Shown piece by piece: positions 1-13,508 of a DNA stretch of 64,000 nucleotides. The notes under the pieces are model-generated. The model worked only from the letters and a program-made list of their open reading frames with translations. It did not search any database and was not told the DNA's origin. Both the position numbers and the translations under genes were made by a program. Each line of letters begins with the position of its first letter. The stretch's first letter is position 1. Where the stretch lies: positions 5,393,527 to 5,457,526 of the forward strand of contig CM043870.1 of NCBI GenBank assembly GCA_023846275.1. The letters run 5' to 3'. The DNA is from Vanilla planifolia (Eukaryota > Streptophyta > Magnoliopsida > Asparagales > Orchidaceae).

Positions 1-1818
1 TTTCCTCTAGTGTTGTTTGTTTATCATTAAAGGGTCAGTTTTATAACTGGGAAGATATGATCATAAATCCACACCAAACTTGAAATGCATGTGTTGAGCT
101 ATAGACAAAAGTTATGAATTTAAAATGCATGTGATGAGGAGATTCCTTATTCTTGTAGGTAAAAAGAAATGGAGTTAACTTTTAACAATGTTGTTTGATT
201 GTTCTTCACAGCTTTTTGTAGCTGATAGTTTGATTATTTGAAAGGTGAATGTGATATTCAAGACTAAAGAGTGTAAGAATTGATCATCTAGTAACATTTT
301 TAGAGCAAAATCCCAATGCAATGATAATTTTTTATAGGTATTTATGTAAAGCAAGAATAGATCTAAATAACCCTCTCCATTCCCCCCTCATTAGAGAAAT
401 AAAATTAATATTTGTTTTGTTATATATGTGAGAGCATAATCATAAGTACTAACATATTTTTTTAATGGAATAAAATGAGTAGACTAATATGACAAAGTCA
501 AAATGGATAATGCTTTAATGTTATATTTAAATCATGATTAAATTAGAGTTGGAAGTGATTATTGTGTATTTCATTAAAAGTGTAATCATTAATATTAAAA
601 GATATCATTGACAATAAATTCATGATCAATTTCTAGCATTCTGATCAACATTGAGGTGTCTTATCATGTGCATAGTCACTTGGGTGCTTGTGGTTTTGCT
701 GTGAGCCTAGTTTTGCACTCGTGGGATTAGTCGAACATCCAGTGCTTGCACGCTCTGCCAAGCTCGACTTGCGACAACACACAATTCACGTGCCACACTT
801 GTCACAGGTGCCCATCATGTTGCATGTGCTACTTATCAATACGTGATGCAATTCTTTTTATCAATTTCCTTCAACAAAAGTTTGTTTTTTTTTCTTGGAG
901 TTTGCATCAAAGTTAAATGGTTTAACTTTTTATTGGACTATACACATATTTTCTAATTACTTAGTTTCTTTTTAACCAAAGCAATCATGAGACTTAATTA
1001 TAGTGAAAATTTTGATTTTATTGAAGCTTTGTAATCTTATATATAGTACTCAATATATGCAATATTGTTTTATTTTCATGTTGCATGAATGCACATGTTG
1101 CAATATTGTTTTATCATCAATGGAGAGAAAGAATGAATTTTTGATGCCAAAATGATGTAGGAATCTAAGAAAGAGAACATGAGCTTAGAAGTTAAAAAAA
1201 AGTTGTTTTGACACTTTTCATCCCATGTGTTACTTGTTATTGAGCACTAGTGATGCACAAGTTGGGTGTTGGTGGGGCAGAATGGCATGCAGATGGGGCC
1301 GTGCAATTCCAATAGTACCAACCAGGCAATTGTTATAGTATTAGATTCTATTTTCAAGGAAATAACTTAAGTGAGAGGGAAAAAGTGAGTTATGAGTGGT
1401 TATCAATGATTGAAAATGTGCTAGAAGGATAAAGGGAACATAAGTAATACTTACGAAGTATTATTTACAATACACATCAAAATTCTACATAGGAAAGAGT
1501 AAGTCACCAAGTTTCACTCATACTTAAACCATTAAGTAAGAGTATAATAGAAATAATATAAAACTAACAATTAAATGCTTTCATTCCAAATTTAAGGATA
1601 TTTATACTAGTTAAAAGCTTTAAATCTATCATAAGTCGTTAATTATATGTCATCTATCATATCCATTTATCACTTATCATCATTTTAACTTCATATTCTT
1701 TATTACTTAATTACTCTAAAAGTTTGCTTTTAAATTGAAAGAAACAAGTTTAATACTTTTCATGATTGCTTAATTGCTTTCTCGTTAATTGGCCATTATT
1801 AACTCTTTTTGGGTCATG

Positions 1819-1873
1819 ATTATGTCTCCTTATTTTTTTTTTTTTTTTGATATTCAATTATGTCTCCTTATTT
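1819..1873 (-). repeat. Poly-T tract between 17-bp direct repeats, likely truncated retroposon scar
   Basis: The 17-bp word ATTATGTCTCCTTATTT occurs at 1819-1835 and again, identical, at 1857-1873. Between them lie a T run (to 1848) and only eight other bases, GATATTCA. This is the arrangement left by target-primed reverse transcription of a LINE or SINE: a target-site duplication around a poly-A tail, here on the minus strand, with almost the whole body missing through 5' truncation. The element family cannot be named from eight bases. Confidence 0.6.
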
Positions 1874-4800
1874 AAAGGTGAGGGATTTGAGAAAATGATC
1901 CACTTTGGATCCAATAGGCCGGATCTAGGCCCATAAGAAAGTCTAGTTCTTTTTTGAAACTTGTAAATGGTGATCTTTTAGAAAATCAAGTATCAATCTA
2001 AATTATTATTTTTGTACTTGTTTTTGCTCTTGTGGTTTGTGGTTTTTGCATAAATGTGCATTCTATTTCTTGTGATCTCCAATATTCAAACATAAGATGA
2101 GTCAATAACTTTTTTATTTTATCTTTTGACATATATCTTATAGTGGTCATTTGTCTTGTTCTCCAATCATCCATCAATCTCTCCTTATATCCTTTTCAAA
2201 GTTATTTCTTTCTTGATTGCTCGTATGTTGCTTGCATTGATCAAGTTTATTGATGAACTTTGTTGAGATTGTCATTTCCTTCTTCTTTTAATCCATCATA
2301 TCTTTAGTGTAACTAAAGTTTTATTCATATATTTTAAAACACATTCAAATAATTTTTTTAATAATATTTTAAAATTTCAAACATAAAAATAAATATTGTG
2401 ATAGAGAAACTAGCACTTTTAACATCTTAAACATTTCTTATCATATCATTAAGCATCATTGTTTAATGATACTCGATAATTATTTTTTAAAATCAATTTA
2501 TGAAATTGTTAATTTAATATATAATAACAAAATCCACCAAAAGCACAAAAATATTTATTGATATTATATAATTAACAGACATTTTTCTTATCAAACATTG
2601 TATACATATATCCTCTTAACATACACATGTAATTTAAAATTTAAATATTATATAAGTAATATCAAATCATCTCTTAATTATTAGCATTTTTAGTATAATT
2701 ATTATTATTATCTTATGTTATTAGTATCTTACTTTCTTTGACTTATTAAATCCCTTAGTGAACAAATTTACATGGGCCAACGACCAATTATGACTGCACA
2801 AACCATTAATTGGGCTAAAGCTCTTTGTAGTAGTAATTGGGCTTAGCTTAATCAAACCGAGGACCGTAACCGAAGAATCCGGCTCGGCCTGTTGACCGGA
2901 ACGGAGGGATCAAACCGTACCGTCCACAGCTAGAACATAAGATGAAGCTTAAAATGGTCAAATAATTTAAATTTTTTTATTTTTCTTTTTTTAAAATAAT
3001 TTATAGACGCCAGTCCTTTTATTAGTATGTTTGCATTAGTTTCCTGAAGTGTTTAGTGGAGCATTCAACAAATTGAAAAAAATCTTATTTGTAAAATAAA
3101 AAATAATTACTAATAGTAATAAAACATATTGTATTTAATTATCTAATAATTTTTGCACATTAAGATTAAGATAATAATATTCAATAGATATTATTAATAT
3201 AATCTTAGTTTTTATTCAAATTAATGATATAATTATTTGATTTATTAATAGTTAACTTATATTTCATTGCTATTAAGGATTTTTTTTAGAATTTTTTATC
3301 GACGAGATATGTTTTAATTTAATATTCATGTTAACAATAATATTAAATTTTTAATATATAATTATAACATTTTAACTAATATGTTTTGATGTTTATATTA
3401 TTGAATATTTGTATAATTAAATATTTGATATAACTTAGACACTTATTAATTATAACACTTTTAACAAATGATATTAGAATCAATGTGATATTCAATCGAC
3501 ATTATGTGGTTATAAGTAAATTAATAAGGAGATGATATGGTATGTGAAGTATAACTAATTAGGTAATTATGTTGATGTAGCATGGGGAAGCTAATAGTTC
3601 ACAATAAGTAGATAGCCAACGTGGAGGATTCAAGAGAACTAATAAGTGTCATATTATCGACAAAGCTAATGTAACAAGTGCTGATGATTATGATGTAACT
3701 AACAAGATAGCATTATAGATATGGTATTACAAATTAATAAAATATTGACTTTTGGTTTGATGGACATTTTTATTAAGATGCTAACTTATGAAAAATTTGC
3801 AAAGTAAAGTTAAGATTGGAATTAATGACACGTTACATGTTAAAATATATAATTAAAATAATCATTATTAAACTAAATCTTTTAAATTGTTTAACATTCA
3901 TAAAATATTATATTACATATAATATATGCTCACATGGTCTAAACTCTCTTTAAATAATGATATCAAAGCTAAGGTTAGTAGCGAAGTCAAACTTGAAATA
4001 GTACGTAAGAGTCAGCAATAGATTTAATAATGATAGTTTAAGCAAAGCTTGTAGGCTAAATATGATAAGCCTAATTAATAAAAAAATTAATATATGATAT
4101 GATAGAGATGATAAAATAGATAATATCAAAAAGATTAATAGACCTAAAGGCAACAATTTCAATAAAGCTTATAGTGATAGTTCTAATAGAAAAAATAAAT
4201 CTAAATCTAATTCATTTTGATGATTCTACAAAAACTATTAAACATAGTAGTTGACATGTGCAACATAACTCGTTGGATAATATTACTTATATAAGTGATA
4301 AAACTAAAAAAAGTAATAAAATTAATGATGAATATTTTATAAAATCTATAGGATAATAAAAAATTACAAATTATAACAAAATCTTCAAAAGATATAAAAT
4401 CACTTAGAATTAATCATAAAATATAATTAATAATTTTTAATATATAATTATTATGATTTTTATTTATAAAATTAAGAATTTAAGTTAATAAAAATCTATA
4501 TAAAAAATATATTAGATTCAACATTAATCTAATGACCCAAATTTCTTTCTATCGTTCTCACTTTTGACCAAACTCATCTAATTTTCCTTTATTTTCAAAA
4601 TACGAAAAGGATGGCAACAATTAAGGTCACGTGGGGGTTGTTTGAGGATCTGTCCAACTGCGCGATCCGTCGTCCATTCATCCAAAAAAAGCCGCCCAAC
4701 AAACAATCTGTGAACCGATAAAAAATAGTATCATTTAATTTTATTTTATTTTTGCCATGACGAAGTCCTAAAATAGAAATGGAATCATGCACGTCTTGAA

Positions 4801-5616
4801 TACTAAATCCAAAGGACACGAATGTGGTTGTATCACTTGGAACGCAACTCATCGTGCATTGGACTTTTGTATGGATCAGGCTGTGGGGACCCAACTCACT
4901 GCAATCAAATCATGACTGTGGACTCACGTGTTCACAGGGAAGCAAGGGTGATCCATGGGGCCTACCACTGGGGCGGTGATCACAGCCGTCGATTTGCATA
5001 GCGATTGTAGTCGTGGACTAGCGTTGACGTCGACAAGTTTTCATAGGAATCGAAGAGCTTTAATTTAACTTTAACCTAAGCCTTAAAAATTAGGTCTAAA
5101 GAAAATCATGTCACATGATTTTTTACTGATTTTTTTTCTATTTTTGGCATTAATTGTCGGTGATTAATAGCTATGACACGTCTGCCTTTCTTGAGGCCAT
5201 TACTTCAAAAGATAGATCATTTACAAAGATCACGATATTTGTATACTATATATTAAACCACTATTATTGTTAGTACAATATAACTTAAAAAGAGTCTACA
5301 TTATAATTATCAAAAAAAAAAAAAAAAGTTATGGGTTTTAAAAAGAAAGAGGTGAACTTTAAATAGTAAAATATAAATTATCACATATTTAATGGTATAA
5401 ATTTCATAAAAATTAGACATAATATTATTAAATTACTTTATGTAATTTTGTAGATTAAAAAATTGAGATAGTTATGAAATTAAAAAGTTATGAAAATTTA
5501 TTAACAAATGATGTATTTTATTGGAAGTTCAACGATGTAAATTTTATAAAATTAGAAATGTCTTGACCTTCAAACAAGAAGCTATACTTATAAGGTATTA
5601 CTATTATTTAAATAAA

Positions 5617-5617
5617 C

Positions 5618-5649
<32 letters not shown>

Positions 5650-5650
5650 T
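5617..5650. repeat. (TA)n microsatellite
   Basis: An alternating TA tract with one CA interruption lies in AT-rich intergenic DNA. It creates a short open frame of repeating Tyr-Ile that is not a gene. Confidence 0.8.
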
Positions 5651-6549
5651 TAAAGAAAATATTATTAATAATAGAGAATGATGTTAAGAAAATTATGAAA
5701 TTTTTATAAATTTAGAGTTCATGAAAAAACAAATTTCATAATTAGTTGGTAAAATTTTGAAAGATCATTTGGATAAATTTTTTAAAGAAATATAATTGTG
5801 TTTTAGATTTTAATTAATGCTTAAATAAAAATAAGATTTTTTTCTAAATTCTTTAACACTTAATGGTGGGGGCAATCCCAAGGGCTATGAAATGAGCAAA
5901 TCAATGATAATTGCTAGCAATTACATAGCGAGAACGTGAGGGGGCATGATTGTTGAGGGAGGAGAAGAGTTGTGAAGATTAAGGGATATTCAAAAACCTA
6001 TAAGATGGACTGTGTGATTACATATGTTATTTTTATTTTTAGAGAAATTAGTGACGATTCCTTGCCACTACCATGAGAGGAAAAAGAGAAAAAGTTGCTA
6101 CAACTTGGTAGGAACAAAGGAAAAAAAGATCAGAAAATTTGCCTTTTTAACTAAGAATGAATGAAGGGAAAAGAGTTGTTGGTTTGTTTAGTATTTTAGG
6201 ATTTATTAATCTACTTCCTTTGCAACTATTGTTTATGCAAAATTGTGATATAATTTTTTTCATATGTTATGTTGTATTTAAAAATGATTTGTCTACTTTG
6301 TCAAAGATATATACTTTATTCCTCTTCAAAAAAAAAAGATATGTAGTTTATGATTTTCACAATGAAATTAAATTGAGAATTGCTTCTAAAATAAAAGAGA
6401 TTTTTCGATACATTATTGCTTATAAATGAATGTTAAATAAAAATGATTTGAAAGATTAAATTTAATTTAATTTTTAAAAAGGGAAGCCATAAATATCATT
6501 GTTTCATTCACCATGTTTTTTTTCTTAAGATAGGTTTCATCATTTCATC

Positions 6550-7075
6550 ATTCAAACAATATTTTTTGTATCCTTTGCTTGTCCATTTGACTTTAAATGC
6601 TTGATAAAGGCATACTTTAATTGAATTCCTAGATTGGCAAAAAGATTATTACCCTTCAATGGTAAGCATCCCGTCATTATTAGTTGTGATATTAGCTAAA
6701 ATTCCAAAAATATAAAATATCTTTGATCAAAGAAAATTAACTTTAGTTATAAATTATTTTGTGATGATCTTGTCTTCGATCTACTTGGTTAAATAATTGA
6801 TTAACACTAATAAAAAAATTTTATTCCCATGAGTTAGAAAAAAGGTCCAAGGAAGTCATTGACTAGAAAGATAAATATCCAAAGAAATTTTATCACTAAG
6901 AAAAATTGTTAATTCCATTGAAATAATTGGTTGTTGATAACTACTCAAATGGATCTTACACTTAAGTATTCCTTAACAAAATTGATGGCTTCAAGATGCA
7001 TGATAGGCCAATTGGACAACTTTTACCAAGAGAGACCCTCCCAAAGAATGATTGTCACATTTCTTGAATAAATTT
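6550..7075 (-). mobile_element. Ty3/gypsy (Tat/Athila-like) integrase fossil
   Basis: Read on the minus strand, this stretch resembles the integrase of Tat/Athila-type Ty3/gypsy elements. In element order it shows the end of the zinc-binding region with its conserved Gly/Ala-Lys segment, then a catalytic-core segment corresponding to the usual VDYFTKWVEAE block. Next come a segment corresponding to ITDNG and one close to the usual HPQxNGQAE block (NGQAK is visible). The order matches the family. It is an old, clearly broken fragment with many breaks. I found no terminal repeats or other pol parts nearby. Assignment rests on recalled family motifs. Confidence 0.55.
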
Positions 7076-10000
7076 CTTCTAAGACTTGAGATGCTTTGGA
7101 TAAATGAAGACATAAGAAAAGATGTTACAAATACAATCATTGATACAACATATCATCAAGTAACAAATATGAAGAGAAGCAAAAGATATCTTTATTTTTC
7201 AAAAATAATGTTAAAAAATTCATTTCACTATTTTTTTTATCAAAAAGATAAATTATATTTTAGTAATTTTAATTTATAAATGATTTCATTAAGTCTTATC
7301 GAAAACTATTTTTTAAATACAAATTTTTTTAGTAACAATTAACAACATTTTTTGAACTTTTTTTTTTCAATTAACACTATATTTAACAAATGTACCCAAC
7401 ATGGTATTGGAGTATAAAATTAAGAGAACCTCATAATCGATGAAATCTTAGAACTTGGATAATGTATTAGTTGTCTGATCTTATCTCATTGTAATATGTT
7501 GAAGTTCAATAGAGTCAAACTTCTTGAAGAACAAGAGGAGAAGAGAATTTTTTGACCCAAGCATCTCCATTTTTAGAGGATCCTTCAACACGATTCATGA
7601 TAAGCTAGAATCACTATTTAAAATCACTCTTTTGAATCAATAAGAAAGAACAATTATATTAAATCAAAAAGTATTAATAATGAAATGACTCATTTGATTG
7701 AATTTATATTTTCTTTAACTTATGTATTATTTTTCTATTTATTTATTTATTTTTTTATTAATTTTTAACTCAATTTGGGTTATGTTTACTCTTGCCTATC
7801 TTCGCTCATATATCATATATTATCTATATTAATATCATTAGAAAACTTTTAATGGGCAGGTCTTCAGCCATAGACATTAATTAGATTGTATCATATTAAT
7901 CATTACTAGCATGGTTATAGAAACCAAACCACACCTAATTACTTTGTAAATTCAAAGATAATCTAGTGGCAATAGCTATTGCATGCACCACACCCTGCCT
8001 TCATACTCCTCCAAATACAACTAGCGACAACCCTCTAGGAAGCCAATCGTCAAGTATCATCTTATTTCGTGATATAGTTTACGACCATACCTAGCCGCCT
8101 TGCACATAGTACTAATAGCAAAATATAATATGGCGTCGAGTACCACACTTGAGGTAATGGATAACATCGCAGGAAAAAACATATTTCTTATTATTTTATT
8201 ATGTTAATTTAATTTGTCATTTATATGCTATAATTTACTTAAATAATTATATAACTCTTGGTTACTTGTATATCTTTGTTTTTCAATTTTATGCTCATGT
8301 AATTTTTGTTTATTCATCAATAATGTTGCAAAAATCTTATGATTCAAATTCAAATTCATGAATCGATTCAATCTTATGATCTTAAATAATAAATATTATT
8401 TTATTACAATATATTCAAGGAATATTAAGTAAATAAGTATACCTACACCACAATTAATCAATTTATTCACCTAATCTTTGTGTTGAGGATCTACTTCCTA
8501 AATTGATTTATCCTTTTGATCATACACAATAAAATTACATCTATTTATATTCTTCATGTCTTTCTTAAATTACTTAATAATTAAATTAATCATAATTTTC
8601 AATCTTAATAGATTTAACATTCAATGTTTCTTAATATTCTTAAGTAATTTTGCATTTAAACACAATTAATTTGAAAATAAAAAAATTAATAAGAATTAAC
8701 ATTTCAATAATTCTCTTACTTAGCTCCTTCTTCTCATTTTTTTTCATTTATAATTAGAAATTCTTAATTTTTTAATTTCATCAAATTTCTTCCTCTCATA
8801 AATCTCTTGATTCTAACCATAATAGTTTGAAATCTTAATTCAATACCAACAAAATCAAAGCATCTGTCTCAATAATAAAATAAATTATTAATATATTCTT
8901 AATAATAAAATATGATAAAACTAATAATAATAAATTAAAAAAGTTATATCAATTTCAAATGGGTTTTGATTAACACAAAATGTATGCCATTAGATTCTTG
9001 TTGAAAAGATCTATTAAAAATATTTTTATTTTAAAATTTTGAAGTATTTTCTCCATGACATGCATTGCGAAACAAATCACAAAGACTCGTTTAATCAGTT
9101 ATTCAGTGCATATCTCATGCCCACAATATCAAATTAAAGTAATAATAGTATTTCAAAATAAATTTTTTAATAATATTTAAAATTTTTGAGTATAACAATT
9201 CTCGTCTTCTTATACAAAATTTTGTTTTGAAATTTAAGACGATTATAAATGTCCTATCATAATGTTAGCTTTTATCTTCCAAGTTGTTTCTCTCTTAGAT
9301 TGGCATTGTCAAAGCGTCTTAACGATGGACATAACTTTTTTAGCACCTTTTATTCACGATTCAAATTTTGCATTTACACTTCTTTTTTATGTCATATCTA
9401 ATTAAATCTCAATATTCTATATATCATATCTCATACTATACAAGGGGTCTAAAATGTCATATCTAGTTAACTATTCAATGGAAACTATAGATACTCTTCT
9501 TCAAAGTGAAACCATATGTTTCAAGTCATAGATTGCTAGTCCCATGTTTGTTTCAATGAATTTTGAAACCCTAACAAAACCTTAAATACATATCAAAATA
9601 GATATTAGAAAATTCGTTATTAAGTTTTTAATCATCAAATGTGCTCATTGGACTTTAAAATCTTTTCATTTTGATGATAGCAAAACAAACATTGAAAAAT
9701 AAATTAAAATGCACAAAGAAATAAACTCTATCAAAATGCTTGAAATGGAAAAAAAAAACATTTGAAGTTAAAACAAGCCCTTAATATGCAATAAAAAAAT
9801 TTAATCTTAAATATATAACCACTAGTCATCCTAATTCATGCAAGATTTCAATTGTTTTCTCCCACTTCAGTTCTTATAACCAAGAAATCTAAAAATTTAA
9901 ATGCATTATCCAAAAACACTTCCAATGAATTGTATGAACTCATATAACATTCAACATATGTTCATCTCAATTAAAACACATTTCCAAACAAGTTATAGAA

Positions 10001-12026
10001 ATCCTCAAATCATATAAGAATCACACAAACTACATAATTGTTAAAAAATACATCATTTGATTTGAAAAATATGAATATTTTTTTAATAATATAACATAGT
10101 GAAATTATATAGAACTTATCATTTTTCTCAATTTTTTTTCTCTGTTTTGTTCTCTCTCTTTCTCTATCGCTTTGCTACTCAATTATGCCTTGGCTTTCGA
10201 CCAAGATTCCAATAATAGATGAATAATTTACTTAATATTTATGGGTCCATGTCGACCCCTTTCAAATAACTATTTTCTTCGTAGGTACCCGCCTTCAATC
10301 CTTCGAAGTTTATCCTCAAAGTCTTATGTACACATGTTCATCAAAAAATCTTCACCACTTCAATCAAGTCGGCCATCCAATCATCTCGAACAATTATTGG
10401 CCACACTTTAGTTGTTATATGCTCAAGAAAAAAAATGAAGGACTCCTCCACTTCGATACCTTTCAATTTGCTATACAACACTACAAAACAAAGGCAAACA
10501 ACATAAAGTTCCTTATTATTATTGTTATTTAGAATTTTGTATGATTTAATATAGACAAAGTAGGCTCGTCTTCCCTGTGTGAAAAAGTGGGTGGTCGGAA
10601 GGTCAAGAAGAAGCAACATTCGGACCCATGTCCTTGTGTTTGTGTCCATGGCTTTTTTCTCTTGTGTAAGGATGGGCATGAGAAAGCCCTACTTGGAGAA
10701 TATTATCTTTATTATGTAGTTCCAAGAAGAAGAAGGCCGGATGTTGAAATGAATTATTTAAGCAAATATTCAAGTGATTTTGAAGGTCACATATGAAATG
10801 AAAGCATGAAAAAGTGATTTTCTTAGCCTAAGTTTGGCAAAGTGTTCACAAGGATGGAAAACATACTTTTGAGGATGTTTTTCTTCATGAAGCCTTGTGG
10901 AGGAATACATATGTACACCACATAATTAATATGGTTCATGTAGTGAAACTCAAAAACTAGTTTGTTTTGTTATAGGATGGTATAAATGCAATATAGGGTT
11001 GCAATTTAAGTTACTTCCATTTAATTTTGAACGATAAAGACTTGATTTTGGAACATTTGTAATAAGTCGTTAGTGTTGGAATTAAGGTTCTAACAATGAA
11101 GTTAATATGAATAAAAAGGGTACAATAGATTTGGTGTTATTCATGCTAAATTGATAGTCAAATTATGTAGAAGAACATATAAATAAAATATAAAGAGAGA
11201 AAGAAAACAATAATTGCTTTAAAAAAAACATACAAGAAGGGATAGGTGAATTATGTATTTTACAAATTTTTAGATTAAAAAAAATTAGAAGAAATTTTTT
11301 TAAGTATTAAATAGATTTTATTTATAAATATTATCAACAAAATAATATTTCTTAATAATAAATGAAATACACAAAGATTTTTAAGTGATTAAGCCAAAAC
11401 TCATGTCTACATTTACTCTCGATCCCATATCAGGTTTCTACTAACCACTCCATTTTATCAAAATAGGTAGGGGTAAACGAAGTATATATCAGTGTTCTAA
11501 TGAGATATCAAAATCACAAAAATTTCAACTATACAAAAAGATTTAAAATTTCATAATTGTTTTATACAGACATTATTATACCTTTAAATCTTTAAATAAA
11601 AGTGACATTACTAATGAATGAAGTATATGTTACCAAAACATGCATAAAAGGTTATGAATGGAAGTAAGAGAAATAAATATCGACAAAAATACAAAGCTCT
11701 CATAATTACGTAGAAATGAAAATTTTCAAGTTTGATTTGTTCAATCTTAATAGTTGGCAAATCAACTCTATTTATAGTTGAAATGAAAAACTCTAAAAAT
11801 GACTCCTCAAATGGTTAGAATCTACTTTTCGAAAAGCTAGTCATTTTTTATGGAGAAGATAATACAAATGTCGTCTGATTAGGCACACAGACTAGTAACT
11901 ATTTAATTAGAATAGTTGATAAAGGGTCCAAATCTAATTGTAATGAGATGAGATCTAGAACGTTCAATTCAAAATCCGAATGGATGATGATGATAGATAT
12001 GAATACTTTTTACAAAATTGGAGTCT

Positions 12027-12069
12027 CATCTAGTCGTTCAATCAACCATCTTGGATGAACGACTAGATG
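12027..12069. repeat. Perfect 14-bp inverted repeat (hairpin)
   Basis: CATCTAGTCGTTCA at 12027-12040 is followed, after 15 bases, by its exact reverse complement TGAACGACTAGATG at 12056-12069. In RNA this would form a 14-pair stem with a 15-nt loop. The flanks do not extend the pairing. No gene adjoins it. Confidence 0.85.
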
Positions 12070-13490
12070 CAAGTGAATTGTTCACAAATGCGGGCGCCAT
12101 CTGGACCACTGATCACAAAAAACTCATGATCGGTGGGTGTCGAATAACCAAGCTTGGAAGTAATTGAATAGTCTTACATTGCAAAATAACATAAGTGTTT
12201 TTTGCATTTAATACATCCACTATGTAATATATTCAGCCTATTGAGATTGGTTATACTTGCCGTTCTCAGGAAGTCATACCTAGGTTGTTATCACGCATCT
12301 ACAAGTCTAATCTAACATGATAATCTAATTCATGAGTATGCCCTGACTCATTTCGTCTAAACCAGTTCAGAAGTAATCCCCTGAACCGATTGACCAAAAA
12401 AACGATATAAAACCCATGACTTAGACTAATACTCGGACTTCACCCATCTCAGTTTCAGTCAGGCTCCTGGCTTATGGCCCCCGAGGTCCATGCCCGGTAC
12501 TATGAGCCACTTAACCCAAGCCCTTCGGGCTTAGTTGTGGGGTTAGGGTCTTAGAATTTTTTTATATATAATAATTTTAAAAAATATCTAAATATTTATA
12601 ATATTTTGAAAACTTAAAATGACTTCAAAAAATGCAACTTAATGCAAACTCACAAATACATGCAAGATGATAATCCTATGTACCATTAAAAAATTAAATA
12701 TTTAACATGCTAATCATAAGGATTTCAAAATATAGTTTTTTGTGGATTAGTCACTCTACAAAATATGTTATCCTTGGCTCCAAAGTGAATAAGTTGAGCC
12801 ATCAAATTACATTCACTATTTATATTATAGTCTTTATATCAATAAATTTAGACAACTATAATAGTTTTTGAGATTTAACTAAAATAATATTAAGTTTAAT
12901 AAGGTATTAGTAAATATTTAATCTTAAGTTTGTGTTCATCATATCAAAAAGTATAACAATAGATTTGAAATAGGGGATGTTGATGTTATAATGACTTATC
13001 ATCTTGTAATTTTGCACCAATAACCAAACAAATTAAGAAGGTTTGCACCAGTTATAGTAATCTCAAGGAAAAACCCCATAAAGAAGAAAAAACATCATTT
13101 ATGTATCCAAAATATAAAACCCATAAATTCTACATATGCATAAATAAGAAAAACAGAAGAAAATTGATAATTTACTAGACTATTATATGTGATCTTTAGA
13201 CCACCTAAGGCTATTGGCTTATCATTCGAAAGAGCTTAAGTGTTTTTTTATTGGCACAAATCAAAGAGCTGCATCTTACCCTGCTTTATATACATACACA
13301 AACTTGCGACATGCTACTAAATTTGAATCTCATACACAATAAGTTCTAATATATATTGACATGTTCAATCATATCAAAGTTAAAATAATAAAATACATGG
13401 AGTCTCTAAAATAAATATATTTAAAACATATACTAAACACGTGTTGACTAAAACTATTTAGATCACTAAACTTTGTGAATTGTCACCTTA

Positions 13491-13508
13491 TTATATATAT
13501 ATATATAA
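13491..13508. repeat. (AT)n microsatellite
   Basis: A short uninterrupted alternating AT tract in intergenic DNA. Confidence 0.75.

Larger units (their letters stand above)
1..6549. other. AT-rich intergenic DNA without a recognisable gene
   Basis: I see no convincing coding exon on either strand. Long A/T runs and stop codons occur in all frames, and the longest open frames are short and low in complexity. Islands of higher GC stand out around 660-840, 2760-2940 and 4600-5040. The last two carry promoter-type motifs but no gene follows them (see findings). A poly-T tract flanked by a 17-bp direct repeat lies at 1819-1873, and a (TA)n tract at about 5617-5650. The region is probably decayed repeat DNA. 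Confidence 0.6.

Noticed and set aside
10341-10679. 112-residue minus-strand open frame
   Set aside because: No known family, no start context, low-complexity Asn and Leu runs, and an overlapping plus-strand frame of equal quality. It is not supportable as a gene.
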